Part shown: in pieces, positions 10,295 to 20,534 of the stretch
How the letters are laid out: each line of letters begins with the position of its first letter
Numbering within the stretch: the stretch's first letter is position 1
From: Acidomyces sp. 'richmondensis'
Taxonomy: Eukaryota > Ascomycota > Dothideomycetes > Mycosphaerellales > Teratosphaeriaceae
Assembly (NCBI GenBank): GCA_003545705.1
Contig: QVLQ01000001.1
Span: 2,232,001 to 2,296,000, forward strand
Direction of reading: 5' to 3'
DNA length: 64,000 nt
The notes under the pieces: generated by a model
The model's database searches: none
Seen by the model: only the letters and a program-made list of their open reading frames with translations
What the model was told of the DNA's origin: nothing
Program-made: the position numbers and the translations under genes

Positions 10295-12306
10295 ATGCAG
10301 AGAAACATTGGCCAATTGCCGCTGGCTAAGAACGCTGCCAACGGCGTCAGCGGTCACACAAGTGAACCCCAGCCTCTGAGGCATCTCGAGCTTGACACAT
10401 GTATCGTCGGGGCCGGATTCGCGGGGGTGTACCTCCTCCATCGATTACGCCAAGAAGGGTTCAACGTCAAAATCGTCGAAGCAGGCACAGCGCTTGGAGG
10501 CATCTGGCACTGGAACTCATACCCCGGCGCTCGCGTCGATAGCAACTACCCCGTCTACGCCCTGTCGATCCCGGAAGTATACAAAACGTGGCGGTGGTCG
10601 GAAAAATTCCCGGGCGAGAAAGAACTGAAACGCTACTTTCAACACGTTGACGATGTCCTGGATATCAGCAAGGACGTTTACTTTAAGCACCGCGTTGTGG
10701 CAGCACGCTTCGACGCCGACGTCGACAAATGGCATATTGAGTGCGAAAACGGCACGACCATTACCGCCCGTTTTTTCATCTGCTGCTTGGGCTTCGCAGC
10801 CCGGCGCTATTTTCCCGACTGGCCGGGCCTCGACGACTTTCAGGGTTATATGTGCCATTCTTCTTTCTGGCCGGCGGAAGGGGTAGATTACAAAGGCAAG
10901 CGGGTCGCCGTCATTGGCACAGGGGCTACGGGGATCCAGATCGCGCAAGAAACGGCGAAGGAAGCCGCGCACTTGACGTGTTTCGTGCGTACGCCCAATA
11001 TCTGCCTTCCCATGAATCAAGGCCCCATAGATCCTGATCAGGCGATCAAAGATCAGGAATATATTGAAGACCTCCTTCGCAAATCTCGATACGAGAATAT
11101 CGCCGGATTCCTGTATCCGAATCCGACGAAGAATGTGTTCGACGATTCGCCGGAGGAGCGAGAAAAAGTGCTGGAGGGCGCCTGGCAGCGAGGCGGATTT
11201 GAAATGCTGTTCATGTATGCGGATTTGCTCACCAACCAAGAGGCAAATGATGAGGTTTATAAGTTTTGGTGAGTGTTGTGCATTGAAAGATGTCCCAAGG
11301 TCGATTACGATTATGAATTTGATTTTCGGTTTCTGATGCGTCCCATCGAGCTATTTACAAGCATGCTGCAAGATGGACAATCAAAGCTAATCGAAAGTGC
11401 CATCAGGTACAAGAAAAACAGCGCACGCATGAAAGATGCCACGAAAAGAGACTTGCTCGTGCCTAAAGTCGCACCGGTCTGTCCCCTACATATGCACATC
11501 CACAACCTATATACCTCCTCCCCTCCCTCCCTTCCCCACTCCACCTGCGCGACCTGAAAGCCGCATATCTAACTTATCATGACAAAACTGCCAGCATGCG
11601 GTCGCCGGCAAACGCCCCAGTTTAGAACAAGACTACTACGAACAAATGGACCAACCTCACGTCACCTTAGTCAATGTGAAAACCAACCCCATCATCCGCA
11701 TCGAACCCACCGGCATTGTCACCGCCGATAACCAACTCCACGAAATCGACATCCTGGCCCTTGCGACCGGCTTCGACAGCGTGACGGGCGGATATAAAGA
11801 CATCGCCATCACAGGCCTCTCCGGCACCAAACTCGCGGACAAATGGCGCGAGGGGACGTATACTTACTTAGGTCTAACGGTGGCCAATTTCCCAAACTTC
11901 ATGTTCACATATGGTCCGCAGTCGCCAACCGCCTATGCGAATGGGCCAACTATCGTCGAACCGCAAGGCGAGTGGATCATACGGGTGATGAAGGAGATGC
12001 GTGAGCGAGGTAGAACACGCATAAATGCCGAAGAGGGAGCAGAGAAGGAGTGGAAGGAGACCATTCGATCGTTGCATAGTCTCTCATTGAGGGATAAAAC
12101 GGAAGGGTGGTATATGGGTATGTCTGGAGAATATGAATGCTCCCCGTGGTATATCGTTGCCGTGCTCGAACTGACTAGTGATGGTAGGAACCAACATTCC
12201 CGGAAAGCCCAGAGAAGCTTTGAACTACGCTGGAGGAATTCCCCTCTACCTCAAGACTATCCAGGAGTGTTTGGACAATGATTTCCAAGGGTTCACTGTC
12301 ACATAG
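10295..12306 (+). CDS. Type I Baeyer-Villiger / flavin-containing monooxygenase
   Basis: This is an FAD- and NADPH-dependent monooxygenase of the cyclohexanone/steroid monooxygenase type. These enzymes insert one oxygen next to a ketone. The N-terminal FAD motif GAGFAG is at residues 39-44. The Baeyer-Villiger fingerprint FxGxxxHxxxWP is matched by FQGYMCHSSFWP (182-193), and the NADPH motif GTGATG follows. I read four exons: 10295-11268, 11407-11476, 11595-12117 and 12188-12306 (561 codons). Introns are GT-AG with CTAAT, CTAAC and CTGAC branch sites. Each junction restores a conserved block, for example GKRPSLEQDYYE and WYMG-TNIPGKPREAL. The start at 10295 has a purine at -3 and lies about 38 residues before the FAD motif. 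The substrate is unknown, and no biosynthetic cluster is visible around it. Confidence 0.9.
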
Positions 12307-12488
12307 CGGGAATGATACACTGCCACGTCCGCGAAAAGGTGAAGACTTTGGCGCGTATGTGTCGAGAGATAATTTAGCATGCGGCATCATCTTCTTGCCT
12401 AATTAACACGCCAAAATCATTCAATCCACGTTTACTATTCCGTACGCTCCCAGATGTCCACTACCCTCGACCCTCCCAAACGTATCTT

Positions 12489-15104
12489 TCACCAACTTCC
12501 GTCCTCAGGCAATTTCCAAAGCCCGTTTTTCCTCCTCTCCGCTGCCCACCTCTCGCACCACGCCTTCATCCTCTCTCGACTTTTTGCGCTCCCGACATTG
12601 ACCGTCGGTACGATCTTCTCGATGCGCAAAGCGCAGCAAAACATCGTCAACTCACGAAAGCTGCTATGTTCGGAGTAGGGGACGCCAAAACAGCTTGCCC
12701 GACTCGAGCTCCCACGCTGCGGCACCAGTTCCCGCATGCTGTACGTCGACTTCCAATTTTCCCCATTCAGCACCGTGGCGACAGTGGGAGCATCGATGAA
12801 GCGCGAATTGGGGGGCCGATAATTCCATCCGCTGGGACGGAAGCCCACAGCGCGGGTGAAGTGCGGGAAGTAGTCTTTCAAATAATCGTCCAGCGTCTCT
12901 GCCCGGATCTCGAAGAGCGGCGTCATGTGCACCTGAGCGGCACGGGGATCGTCTGTCATGAGCGCATTGAGCTCGGGGTCTTCGAGCGCAGCGATGATGC
13001 GTTGTTTTGAGGGTGGAGCGTAAATTTTGGAATTTAGAGCGCGCGCGATACCGAGGCAGATACGCTCCTTGCCGATACTGTACGTGCCGACAACGACGAG
13101 CAAGCGGCCGCGGCCATGTTTGATGTTTGGGAGTTCGTGGGTGCTGAGGATCCGCTGACTTCCATTCGGGTTACGACCGAGAGCGATGTAATCGTCATCG
13201 CCATCCGGCATATCCTGATCCGCAGCGTCAATTTGCGACTCCTTGCGGACGAACTTTGTCATGCCTTCACCGGCGCGTTCTCGCTTCATCTGCTCCCAGC
13301 CGTCGTTTTCGTCGACCGTGTGCTTGCTCAAGCTGACGCACATATCCGCACAAGCCTTGATCACAGCTTCTTGGCTAGGGAAAGCGTACTTCGGATGCAG
13401 GTAAGTGGTGTCCAAATAACATACATCGATCTTTTGTTCCTTAATTTTTCCCGATATTTTGCAGCGCACCTCCGGCATCAGCAAAGGATGCTCGACATGC
13501 TGTCGGCAGGCGCGAAAGTCGCCACAGTGCAATATGCGCTGCAGCTTCGGCTCGCCGTTGAACTTCTTGCCGACGACCTTTTCGAAGAGGTACAGCGAGC
13601 TCCCGGGGCAGTGATTCGCCGGAATCATCGTGACTCTGACGCCGTTGGTTCCAGGCAAGTCGAGCGGCTGCTCGAACTCCAGGGCGATGACGAATCGGGG
13701 ATCTACCCGCAATTGTTGTTTGACTAGATTGGCCGTGACCTTCGAGCAATATATCGGGCCGTGCGACCAGTGGCTGGTCAAACCAACATAATGATCGCTG
13801 TGGAAGTGACTTAGAAAGTACGCCTGACAGCCAGCCACTGCCCCATACCGGAACGCATCCACACAAATAGATAGACCGGGTAGGATCTTGTAAAAAGGAC
13901 ACGTACGTTGGTATGATGGTTTACCTCGGGAAGCATGTTCAGATGCTGCTGCTTCTGCCCATGCAGCATCCTCAGCATGGCCAGACATAAGCTTGGTGAA
14001 GGCCGAGTCGCCGCCGGCGTTCGAATCCCCAAAGGCGAAAGGATTGGTCTGTCCGGGTTTCGGCGCGCGAACAGCACGCTTATATTGGCTAGCTGATGCG
14101 ACACTAACATATCTGACATCTGATGTGAGCAAAAACTCCTGTTTCGAGGATGAGGGTTTGCGTTCGGGTAGTGGCGAGGGTTTGCCATCCAAACAGTGAT
14201 TGACATGCACTCCTGCGTCCTGCTCGCTCACCCCGGCCAGATTAATGCTACATATTGGACATGAAGCCCCTTCGCCGATGTTTGAGGAAGATAAATTTTC
14301 ATTTCCTATTTCCATGGCATTTGATGGAAGTTGGTCGCAGTCCTTTTCATCTTCTTCTGCTTCAAGTCTCGCCTGCTCCTCCATGTAGCGACGCTCACGA
14401 TACTCATCGCCTTGCTCATATGGGTCATCATCGAAGTCATCAACGATTTCGAAGTCTTTGAAATTGTCCAGATCCGGGGCGTGATTCGTCTCCTCTTTGA
14501 CTAGTGAAGGCCTTGTTGATGGTTCCTCTGCTGACACAGTGCTGTGTGGCGCATTACAGTGGTCTACCAAAATGGGCCCTAGTGAATGAGCACGCGTAGA
14601 TGAGCCCACATGTTTGCAGTCTGTTTCGCACTTTACAACTTGCTCGAACTTAATAACGGGATCCTGTTGATCCTCTTCCTGTTCGCTGTCTGATTCTTCC
14701 AAGAATGGGCCCGCCCTCCGACCCACTACATCCGCACCATCCTTTGTTGGCGATCCCGCAAACTGTGAATCTGCCTCGTTTACATCATCATCAATACTGA
14801 CCCTCCGTCTCTTCCTCGACCACCCGCTCTCATTGAAAGGCTCGCACTCCTGATCTCTCCCCTTGCCATCCGCTCCATGCTTTTCAACATCGATATCACA
14901 TGCCTTTACCTCGGACGAAATTGATCCATCATTCACAAACAATCCACCGTCCTCACAAGGTCCACTCGTTTTCTGGAAGAAGCTTAATATACTCGCATTC
15001 TGCCTCGCCTTGACAGCCGACTTCCTCGACCCACTCGTCGGACCATGTCGTCCAATAGTCGGTAAAGACGTCGTTGATCTTGACCGTGCCTTCGTAGACG
15101 CCAT
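12489..15104 (-). CDS. PSO2: PSO2/SNM1-type DNA crosslink-repair nuclease
   Basis: This is a metallo-beta-lactamase/beta-CASP 5' exonuclease that acts in the nucleus on interstrand crosslinks. The 871-residue protein has a long acidic, disordered N-terminal half and a UBZ4-like zinc finger (Cys282, Cys285, His300/303, Cys304), a ubiquitin-binding module typical of the family. The nuclease core carries the metal site HFHSDHY (433-439), ILHCGDFR, YLDTTYLHP and VVVGTYSIGKERI, and ends with VPYSEHSSFREL of the beta-CASP part. Near the N-terminus, ASILSFFQK (about 38-46) resembles a PCNA-interacting box without the usual Gln. It is a single exon and full length for the family. It converges on the monooxygenase gene with about 180 bp between stops. 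Confidence 0.93.
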   Translation of the reverse strand: MASTKARSRSTTSLPTIGRHGPTSGSRKSAVKARQNASILSFFQKTSGPCEDGGLFVNDGSISSEVKACDIDVEKHGADGKGRDQECEPFNESGWSRKRRRVSIDDDVNEADSQFAGSPTKDGADVVGRRAGPFLEESDSEQEEDQQDPVIKFEQVVKCETDCKHVGSSTRAHSLGPILVDHCNAPHSTVSAEEPSTRPSLVKEETNHAPDLDNFKDFEIVDDFDDDPYEQGDEYRERRYMEEQARLEAEEDEKDCDQLPSNAMEIGNENLSSSNIGEGASCPICSINLAGVSEQDAGVHVNHCLDGKPSPLPERKPSSSKQEFLLTSDVRYVSVASASQYKRAVRAPKPGQTNPFAFGDSNAGGDSAFTKLMSGHAEDAAWAEAAASEHASRGKPSYQRTCPFYKILPGLSICVDAFRYGAVAGCQAYFLSHFHSDHYVGLTSHWSHGPIYCSKVTANLVKQQLRVDPRFVIALEFEQPLDLPGTNGVRVTMIPANHCPGSSLYLFEKVVGKKFNGEPKLQRILHCGDFRACRQHVEHPLLMPEVRCKISGKIKEQKIDVCYLDTTYLHPKYAFPSQEAVIKACADMCVSLSKHTVDENDGWEQMKRERAGEGMTKFVRKESQIDAADQDMPDGDDDYIALGRNPNGSQRILSTHELPNIKHGRGRLLVVVGTYSIGKERICLGIARALNSKIYAPPSKQRIIAALEDPELNALMTDDPRAAQVHMTPLFEIRAETLDDYLKDYFPHFTRAVGFRPSGWNYRPPNSRFIDAPTVATVLNGENWKSTYSMRELVPQRGSSSRASCFGVPYSEHSSFRELTMFCCALRIEKIVPTVNVGSAKSRERMKAWCERWAAERRKNGLWKLPEDGSW

Positions 15105-15839
15105 TGTTGGCGCCGGTACGATCGGCGGAATGGCGAGAGGATAGGAACTTGTTGAGGTGGTCGGAGGTGTTGGAGGGCGGCTGATCGAAGATTTAAGGCG
15201 AGCTTTCTCATGCGGAGAGATCGGTCGACGGGTGCTGGCTAGATGGCGTTATATTGGACTGTTGGCTGATGCATTATGGAGGAGAGTGTATATATCAAAG
15301 TGGAAAGCGGGGTGTCGATTGCTTCTGGGGGAAGTGAACGAAAGAGGAGCGAAGTCCCGTGACGAGGGGTCAATGCACCACATGGAGGTGACGACATCCA
15401 ATTCTCCTCCTCTACCAAACATTATGAATGTGGAAATTATGTGCCTGACGAATACAGCGTTCTCGGCCCATATAAGTTCACTGTTGGAGAAAGAATATCT
15501 AGAGGCTTAATTTCTGCTGAGATCGACATAGGCTCACCATTGTTTGCAACATCCGACGATCTGAAGCACTTTGCGTCAAATGCAAGGAGAACCTGGGAAT
15601 CAATATCTGTCCCAGAGCATTATCAATCGATCAAGTGTCATTCCATACTCAGCATACAATAAACGCCATTTCGGATGAACACGAAAGGTATTCCCTTTTC
15701 CTTCATGCTCGCAGCAACTCATTTGGCTCTTAACGCCTTTCTGGGTATCAACCTCCAATACACGCCACCATCACGAATCGTTGACCACACCATATTATTC
15801 TGATGCACTCATACCAAGGCCAATTCTATTATCAAAGCA
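15105..15839. other. Intergenic, no gene seen
   Basis: This 735-bp gap lies upstream of PSO2 and downstream of the acetolactate synthase-like gene. It probably holds the PSO2 promoter and the other gene's 3' UTR. No open frame here shows a family signature. Confidence 0.5.
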
Positions 15840-17582
15840 TCAGCCTACACTATCCTGTATCAAGTTCTCTGCCAACTCCCGCACTCGAGTATAGTCAATC
15901 CTCACATCCACCACGACTCTCTCCGTTCCTAAAGCCTCTTCCATCACTCTCTCCATGTCCCATGCCCCTCGCATCTCCAAGCCTTTTGCACCAAATGCTT
16001 CCGCCAACCGTGCAAACGCTACTCCACCAAGCCGTACCCCGCTCGCCCGTCCATATTTCATCTCCTCCTGGAACTCCACCATGTTATACCCCTCATCGTT
16101 CCACACAAAGTGCGTGATGTTGCAGCCCTGCTGTACAGCCGTCGCAAGTTCCTGCGAGGAGAACATGAAACCCCCGTCCCCACTCAGACTGACGACTTTT
16201 TTCCTCTTTCGCTTCTCATCAAGTCTCTGCACCAGTGAAGCGGCAATCGCCCAAGGCAATCCCACCCCGAGCGTCTGCTGCCCATCAGAGCACAGCAGCG
16301 CACGCGGCTGGTATGTGCGGAAGTACCGCATCATGTAGATATACACGGTCCCTACGTCGCACGCAACGGTCGTGTCTGGGCCGACACGTCGTTGCAGCGC
16401 GGCCACAAAATGAAGCGGATGGACGGGTCCCTGGGTGGCAGGCATAGCGGCCGTCAATCCCTCGCTCCACGCCCTCAACTCGCGCAACAATCCCACACAG
16501 AAGGAGTTTCCCGCTGGACTTGCCACCGCGGCCACCCGCTTGCTAAGCTGTACCACATTTTCCTTCACGCTGCCCAGAAGCTCCAGCACTGGCCGATAAT
16601 TTGCCCCGTAATCGCATGCCAAAAAATCTACATGCACGATCCTTCGATCCCCGGTCGGATTCCACAAATGTGCATCGTATTCCGTTGGATCGTAACCGAT
16701 CGCAACGATGAGATCCGCGTGCGCCAGCAGTCGGTCTCCGGGTTGATTGCGAAAAAGCCCCACACGTCCGAAAAACACCTCCTCAGCCAGATCCTGAGGG
16801 ACGGCACCTGCTGCCTGGAACGTCTCGACAACAGCGATGGGATGAGCGTGCAGGAAGGCGCGAACGACAGACACAACAGCAGGACCACTGGCACGTTGGC
16901 CGAGGAAGAAAACCGGTAGATGCGCTTTGGCGAGAAGATCTGCTGCGGCTCGTAGGGAGGCTTCCGGGGCCGGGCCATGAGCCGGCGGCGTGAAGGCCTC
17001 CACAGGAAAAGCACCGATATGCGACGTCCCCGCCGCGAGATCCATGGGCAGGGACAAGACGGCGGCGCCTTTGGGACTCGTACCTGCGGCCCGAAAACTC
17101 GTGAGCAAAGCCTCTGCCGCTTGATCCTCGACGTCGACCTGCACGGCCGACTTCCCCGCCGGGCCAAGAATCTGAAGCGCTTTCATCGACTGATGTGTAT
17201 GTTTCGTACTCAGCACCCTCGGCACCGATCCAACGATTGCCACAACTGGGTCCCCCTCCGTGGTTGCTGTCAGAAGTCCTGTGGTCAGATTTGCAGCCCC
17301 TGGCCCCGACGTCGCGATACAAACTCCCAGCACTCCAGCCAGGCGACCGACCGCCGCAGCCATGAAGGCGGCATTTTGTTCATGGCGACAGACGACCAGC
17401 TGTATGGATGGATGGTCAGAAAGGGCGTCAAAGAGGGCGTCAATTTTCGCTCCTGGGATGCCGAAGACGAGGCGGACGCCGGGCATTGTGAAGACTTGAG
17501 ACAAGGATTGAGGCGACTTTGTGAGAAGAGTCACTGGTGGTTGTGGTTGATTTTGGATCTGCTTCCATTCTTCATCCCCCAA
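15840..17582 (-). CDS. AlsS/BudB-type (catabolic) acetolactate synthase-like ThDP enzyme
   Basis: This is a thiamine-diphosphate enzyme of the acetolactate synthase family, which condenses two pyruvates to 2-acetolactate. The 580-residue, intronless protein has the activating glutamate in CRHEQNAAFMA (Glu68), an SGPGAANLTTG block, and a ThDP/Mg motif GDGGFMFSSQEL...WNDEGYNMV near residues 465-500. The C-terminal part (VHPLHFVAALQ, GQQTLGVGLPWAIAA, NMVEFQEEMKYGR) matches the bacterial catabolic AlsS/BudB group more closely than the mitochondrial biosynthetic ILV2 group. No mitochondrial presequence is evident, so a cytosolic location is likely. Fungal cytosolic homologues could serve acetoin or amino-acid overflow metabolism, but this is inference. 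It is divergent from the IMPACT-domain gene over a 349-bp shared promoter. Confidence 0.85.
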   Translation of the reverse strand: MGDEEWKQIQNQPQPPVTLLTKSPQSLSQVFTMPGVRLVFGIPGAKIDALFDALSDHPSIQLVVCRHEQNAAFMAAAVGRLAGVLGVCIATSGPGAANLTTGLLTATTEGDPVVAIVGSVPRVLSTKHTHQSMKALQILGPAGKSAVQVDVEDQAAEALLTSFRAAGTSPKGAAVLSLPMDLAAGTSHIGAFPVEAFTPPAHGPAPEASLRAAADLLAKAHLPVFFLGQRASGPAVVSVVRAFLHAHPIAVVETFQAAGAVPQDLAEEVFFGRVGLFRNQPGDRLLAHADLIVAIGYDPTEYDAHLWNPTGDRRIVHVDFLACDYGANYRPVLELLGSVKENVVQLSKRVAAVASPAGNSFCVGLLRELRAWSEGLTAAMPATQGPVHPLHFVAALQRRVGPDTTVACDVGTVYIYMMRYFRTYQPRALLCSDGQQTLGVGLPWAIAASLVQRLDEKRKRKKVVSLSGDGGFMFSSQELATAVQQGCNITHFVWNDEGYNMVEFQEEMKYGRASGVRLGGVAFARLAEAFGAKGLEMRGAWDMERVMEEALGTERVVVDVRIDYTRVRELAENLIQDSVG

Positions 17583-17931
17583 GTGACTTCAAGGGTTGAG
17601 CTCAGGTGTGGACTGCGGATTGATACCGTCGAGATAATTGTTCCAAGTTTAAGCCATATCGTTCAGTTTCCAGATGTCGAAAGATCAGAACATAATTCCA
17701 AGTTCCCGATTGAGTCTGATATCGTCCAGTTTCTGAGTTGAATTGGGTGAATTTCATAGTAAGCAGTAGTGAAGCTCTCTAAGCAATTGGCTTCATTGCT
17801 TTTGATTCCTACGTCATGCATCAATGTTTGGGGGGTGGGGGAGGGGGCGGGGAGAGAGCGGGCAGAGTGTTGTTGTATTTGCAACCATTCCACAGAGAAG
17901 AAAGAAAAAGGAAAAATGAGACTCTCGCGGG
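17583..17931. promoter_or_regulatory. Shared divergent promoter with a G-quadruplex-type motif
   Basis: This 349-bp region separates two divergent start codons. At 17830-17852 the plus strand has four long G runs split by single bases (G6-T-G5-A-G5-C-G4). This fits the canonical G-quadruplex pattern with one-base loops. It lies about 80-100 bp upstream of the plus-strand gene. Any effect on transcription is inference. Confidence 0.6.
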
Positions 17932-18798
17932 ATGGATCTCACCAAAGCATTCTGTCCATCCAACGCTCCGGAGACATCCCAGAAACGCAAACGAAACGCT
18001 TCCGACGACGACGACGGACCCCTTCGACGTAAACCTAGCACCGACCTCTCAAAGCCCCAAGGCCCTAACTTTCCCTTCTCCACCTCGCCTCCCATCATCG
18101 ACCGCGCTTCAACCTTCACGGCCTACTATTCACCCACTCTCTCCGCCTCCGCCCTCCTCCGCCTCTTACCCCCTGAAACGCTAACAGCGACCCACCTCAT
18201 CCGGGCCTGGCGCAGGCCTAGCACTCTCAACAAGACGTCACTCACCTTCTACGACACTGGCCACGACTCGGACGGTGAAGCTCATGCTGGTACCCGCGCA
18301 CGACGCACTCTTGAAAGCCTGCGTGCCGAGGGTTCTTGTGTGGTGGCAAGGTGGTACGGAGGCGTGTTGCTCGGGCCGGTGAGGTTTGAGCATGTGGAAG
18401 CGTGTGTGAGAAAAGCGGTTGAGGCATGGCGGCGGAGGGAGGAGGAGGAGAGAGAGAGGGAAAGGTTGGTAAGGGAGTTAGAGGAGAGGGATCGAAGAAT
18501 TGGGATTTTGAGGGGGCTGGTTAGGGAGCGGGAGGGTAGAGTGAAGAGGACAATTGTGACAGGGATGGAGATGGCTGGACTGGGAGTTGGGTATGGAAAT
18601 GTAGCGGGCGAGGAAAGGGAAATCAAGCCCACGCCGCCACCGCCGGTGGTGAATTATAGTGGGATGGAGTTGGAAATCCTGCGGGCATTGGACAGAGCTC
18701 GAGATGCCACGGTCACTTTTCTGCTGCAGCGGATTGATAAAGTAGAGGCAGACCTCGCGGCATTAGAAAGGGACTCCCCGCCGCCACCACCGGACTGA
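17932..18798 (+). CDS. IMPACT/UPF0029-domain protein (YDL177C-like)
   Basis: The single-exon, 288-residue protein contains the IMPACT N-terminal-type fold shared with YIH1/IMPACT and bacterial YigZ. The hallmark is ARWYGGVLLGPVRFEHV around residues 138-155, preceded by a variable segment with HDSDGEAHAGTRA. A Lys/Arg-rich, disordered N-terminus (QKRKRNASDDDDG) could be a nuclear signal. After the domain comes a strongly charged coiled-coil stretch (about 165-205, EEEERERERLVRELEERDRR), then a second helical segment and a Pro-rich tail. It lacks the RWD domain of YIH1, so a GCN2-regulating role cannot be assumed. The layout is closer to yeast YDL177C, whose function is unclear. Confidence 0.8.
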   Translation: MDLTKAFCPSNAPETSQKRKRNASDDDDGPLRRKPSTDLSKPQGPNFPFSTSPPIIDRASTFTAYYSPTLSASALLRLLPPETLTATHLIRAWRRPSTLNKTSLTFYDTGHDSDGEAHAGTRARRTLESLRAEGSCVVARWYGGVLLGPVRFEHVEACVRKAVEAWRRREEEERERERLVRELEERDRRIGILRGLVREREGRVKRTIVTGMEMAGLGVGYGNVAGEEREIKPTPPPPVVNYSGMELEILRALDRARDATVTFLLQRIDKVEADLAALERDSPPPPPD

Positions 18799-19023
18799 AG
18801 CGGGCGGAAAAAGTATATGGCGAAGCGCAAATCACATTCCCACCGCAAGTGTTATTCAGGAAGACCGGCATATTCAAGTCGTTGAAAAAGCGATCGAAAT
18901 CCGAACATGATCGTGATCAAGACTCCAAACCCCCAGCACCCGCCGCCCTAAAAACGCGCGCGGTTCCCAAGCCTTTCCTTCTTGCTATAAACCTACGATA
19001 TCTCCCGCGAAAGCAACAAGTCT

Positions 19024-20257
19024 TCAGCCCCTCTTCCTCAACGTCCGACCGCCACCCCCGGGAGGCGGCACCGTTGTCCCCGCCTTCTTCCCAGCAGACA
19101 CCGTCTTCCCTCCGGCTGTAACAGCACCGACCTTCTTTCCCACACCCTTTTTCACTACCGCTGACGAAGCCTTCCTCACGATTGTCGTCCCGGCACTACT
19201 GCTTTCACTACCGCCGCTACTCCGCCCTTCACACTCGACCGCCCCGCGCTGTTGCGACTGCAGTCTTCTCGTCACTGCTGCTACTGCCGGCTTCACTGGG
19301 CTTACCGGCCGTGTTGATTTCTCAGATGACGGCATGGACTTCAAAGGGGATCGCGGCAGGGTGCGAGAATTGTGGGACTTAGGGGAGAGGACCCCTCCGC
19401 CGACCACGGCGGTCGTGGTGGGGGCTTTGCGAGATGCTGTGCGCGTCGCTTTGGTGTTGGCTGTCGCTGCCGCCGGGGGGCCATGGGTCCTGGTGCGCTT
19501 CTTAGGGTTGGGGAGCGAGCCTTCGTTGTTATTACTATGAGAGGAGGGTTTTGTGGCAATAGGGGCGGCGAGAAGGGAATTTTCCTTATTGTCGCCGGGT
19601 CGTTCGTTGTTGAACATCACGTCGCTGTCAAATCCACATTAACCCTTCCCTCCGCTCAATCTGGATTTACCTTTGCACTCGCCGGGTAAGAATCTCACCT
19701 ATTCCTCTTCACACCTCTCTCCACCTCAGCTATGACCACTGGCGCCGCATTCTCCTCATCCCGTCTCCGTGCGCCCTCCTCCAACAGCTCACCCATCGTC
19801 CGTTTCCTTAGCGCCAGGGGAATACGATTAACACGCATCTCTAATCGCATGCGCAGGCTCTGTGCTTGCAATGAGTATTGGGCGCGAAGTTTCCGCGCTC
19901 GGTCAGTGACTGGGAGTTGTTTTGGTTAATGCATTGGTTTATCGATTCATGAAGGACAGAATGCGGTGACTCACTTTCAAGTTGCAAGTTGTCCATGATG
20001 GCTTGGCGTTGCGCCTGCGTGATGTCCTTTATTGTTGTTATTGTTGTCGTCATCGTCGCCGCCTCATTATTTGCAGGCCTGGGTTCCGGAGTGGTGTGCA
20101 CCGCTCCATCGTACATTTTGGTTGGGAGGGTCGTCGCGGTAGGGTGAGCAACATCTGTAGTGAGCGGGGGTTTGGGGGCTCGGTTGGGCGGCATACTTGG
20201 TGATGCTGTTATAATATTTGGAGAAAAGGTCGCTACGGGTGATGGGTGCGTGGGCAC
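19024..20257 (-). CDS. Borealin-like chromosomal passenger complex subunit
   Basis: Borealin joins survivin (BIR1) and INCENP (SLI15) in the complex that targets Aurora B kinase to centromeres and the spindle midzone. I read three exons, 20257-19975, 19909-19699 and 19624-19024 (364 codons). The introns of 65 and 74 nt are GTGAG...AG, and the phases match at both joins. Joining exons 1 and 2 restores the borealin N-terminal helix, with QRQAIMDNLQLEITDRARK followed by LRAQYSLQAQSLRMRLEMR and NRIPLALRKRTMGELL. This helix makes the three-helix bundle with survivin and INCENP. Exon 3 is a basic, Ser/Thr/Pro-rich, disordered tail with DNKEN, NPKKR and several SP/TP sites (RTLPRSPLK, RPVSPVK) suited to CDK control. 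It is divergent from RPN10. Confidence 0.85.
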
Positions 20258-20534
20258 TTGTTCAATCGGAACCCGCTGTATTATGAACAGGACGTGACCA
20301 AAACAAACGGAACGTCACCGCGACGGCTGTTCCCGCCGAGCCGCATCACAACATCGTCCATCATCGCTGCCTCAGACATAAAGTTGCTGTCGGCTTTTCC
20401 AACACTTCCCCGAACACATTCGCACCACCCATTACCTAACCGAGCTCCATCATCCTTCTCTCCTCCTCTCCTCAATCCGTCGAAACACCCAACCTCTATT
20501 AACCCCCTCATCCCCCTCTAACCGCTCTCACATC

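Noticed and set aside
11273..11557. Separate small gene between monooxygenase exons
   Set aside because: The region resolves into intron 1, exon 2 and intron 2 of the monooxygenase with matching phases.
5232..15104. DNA-repair gene cluster (checkpoint kinase and PSO2)
   Set aside because: An unrelated monooxygenase lies between them, orientation is mixed, and such housekeeping genes are not known to cluster; chance proximity is the simpler view.
10295..17582. Secondary-metabolite cluster around the monooxygenase
   Set aside because: No polyketide or peptide synthase, terpene cyclase, transporter or regulator is next to it; its neighbours are housekeeping genes.
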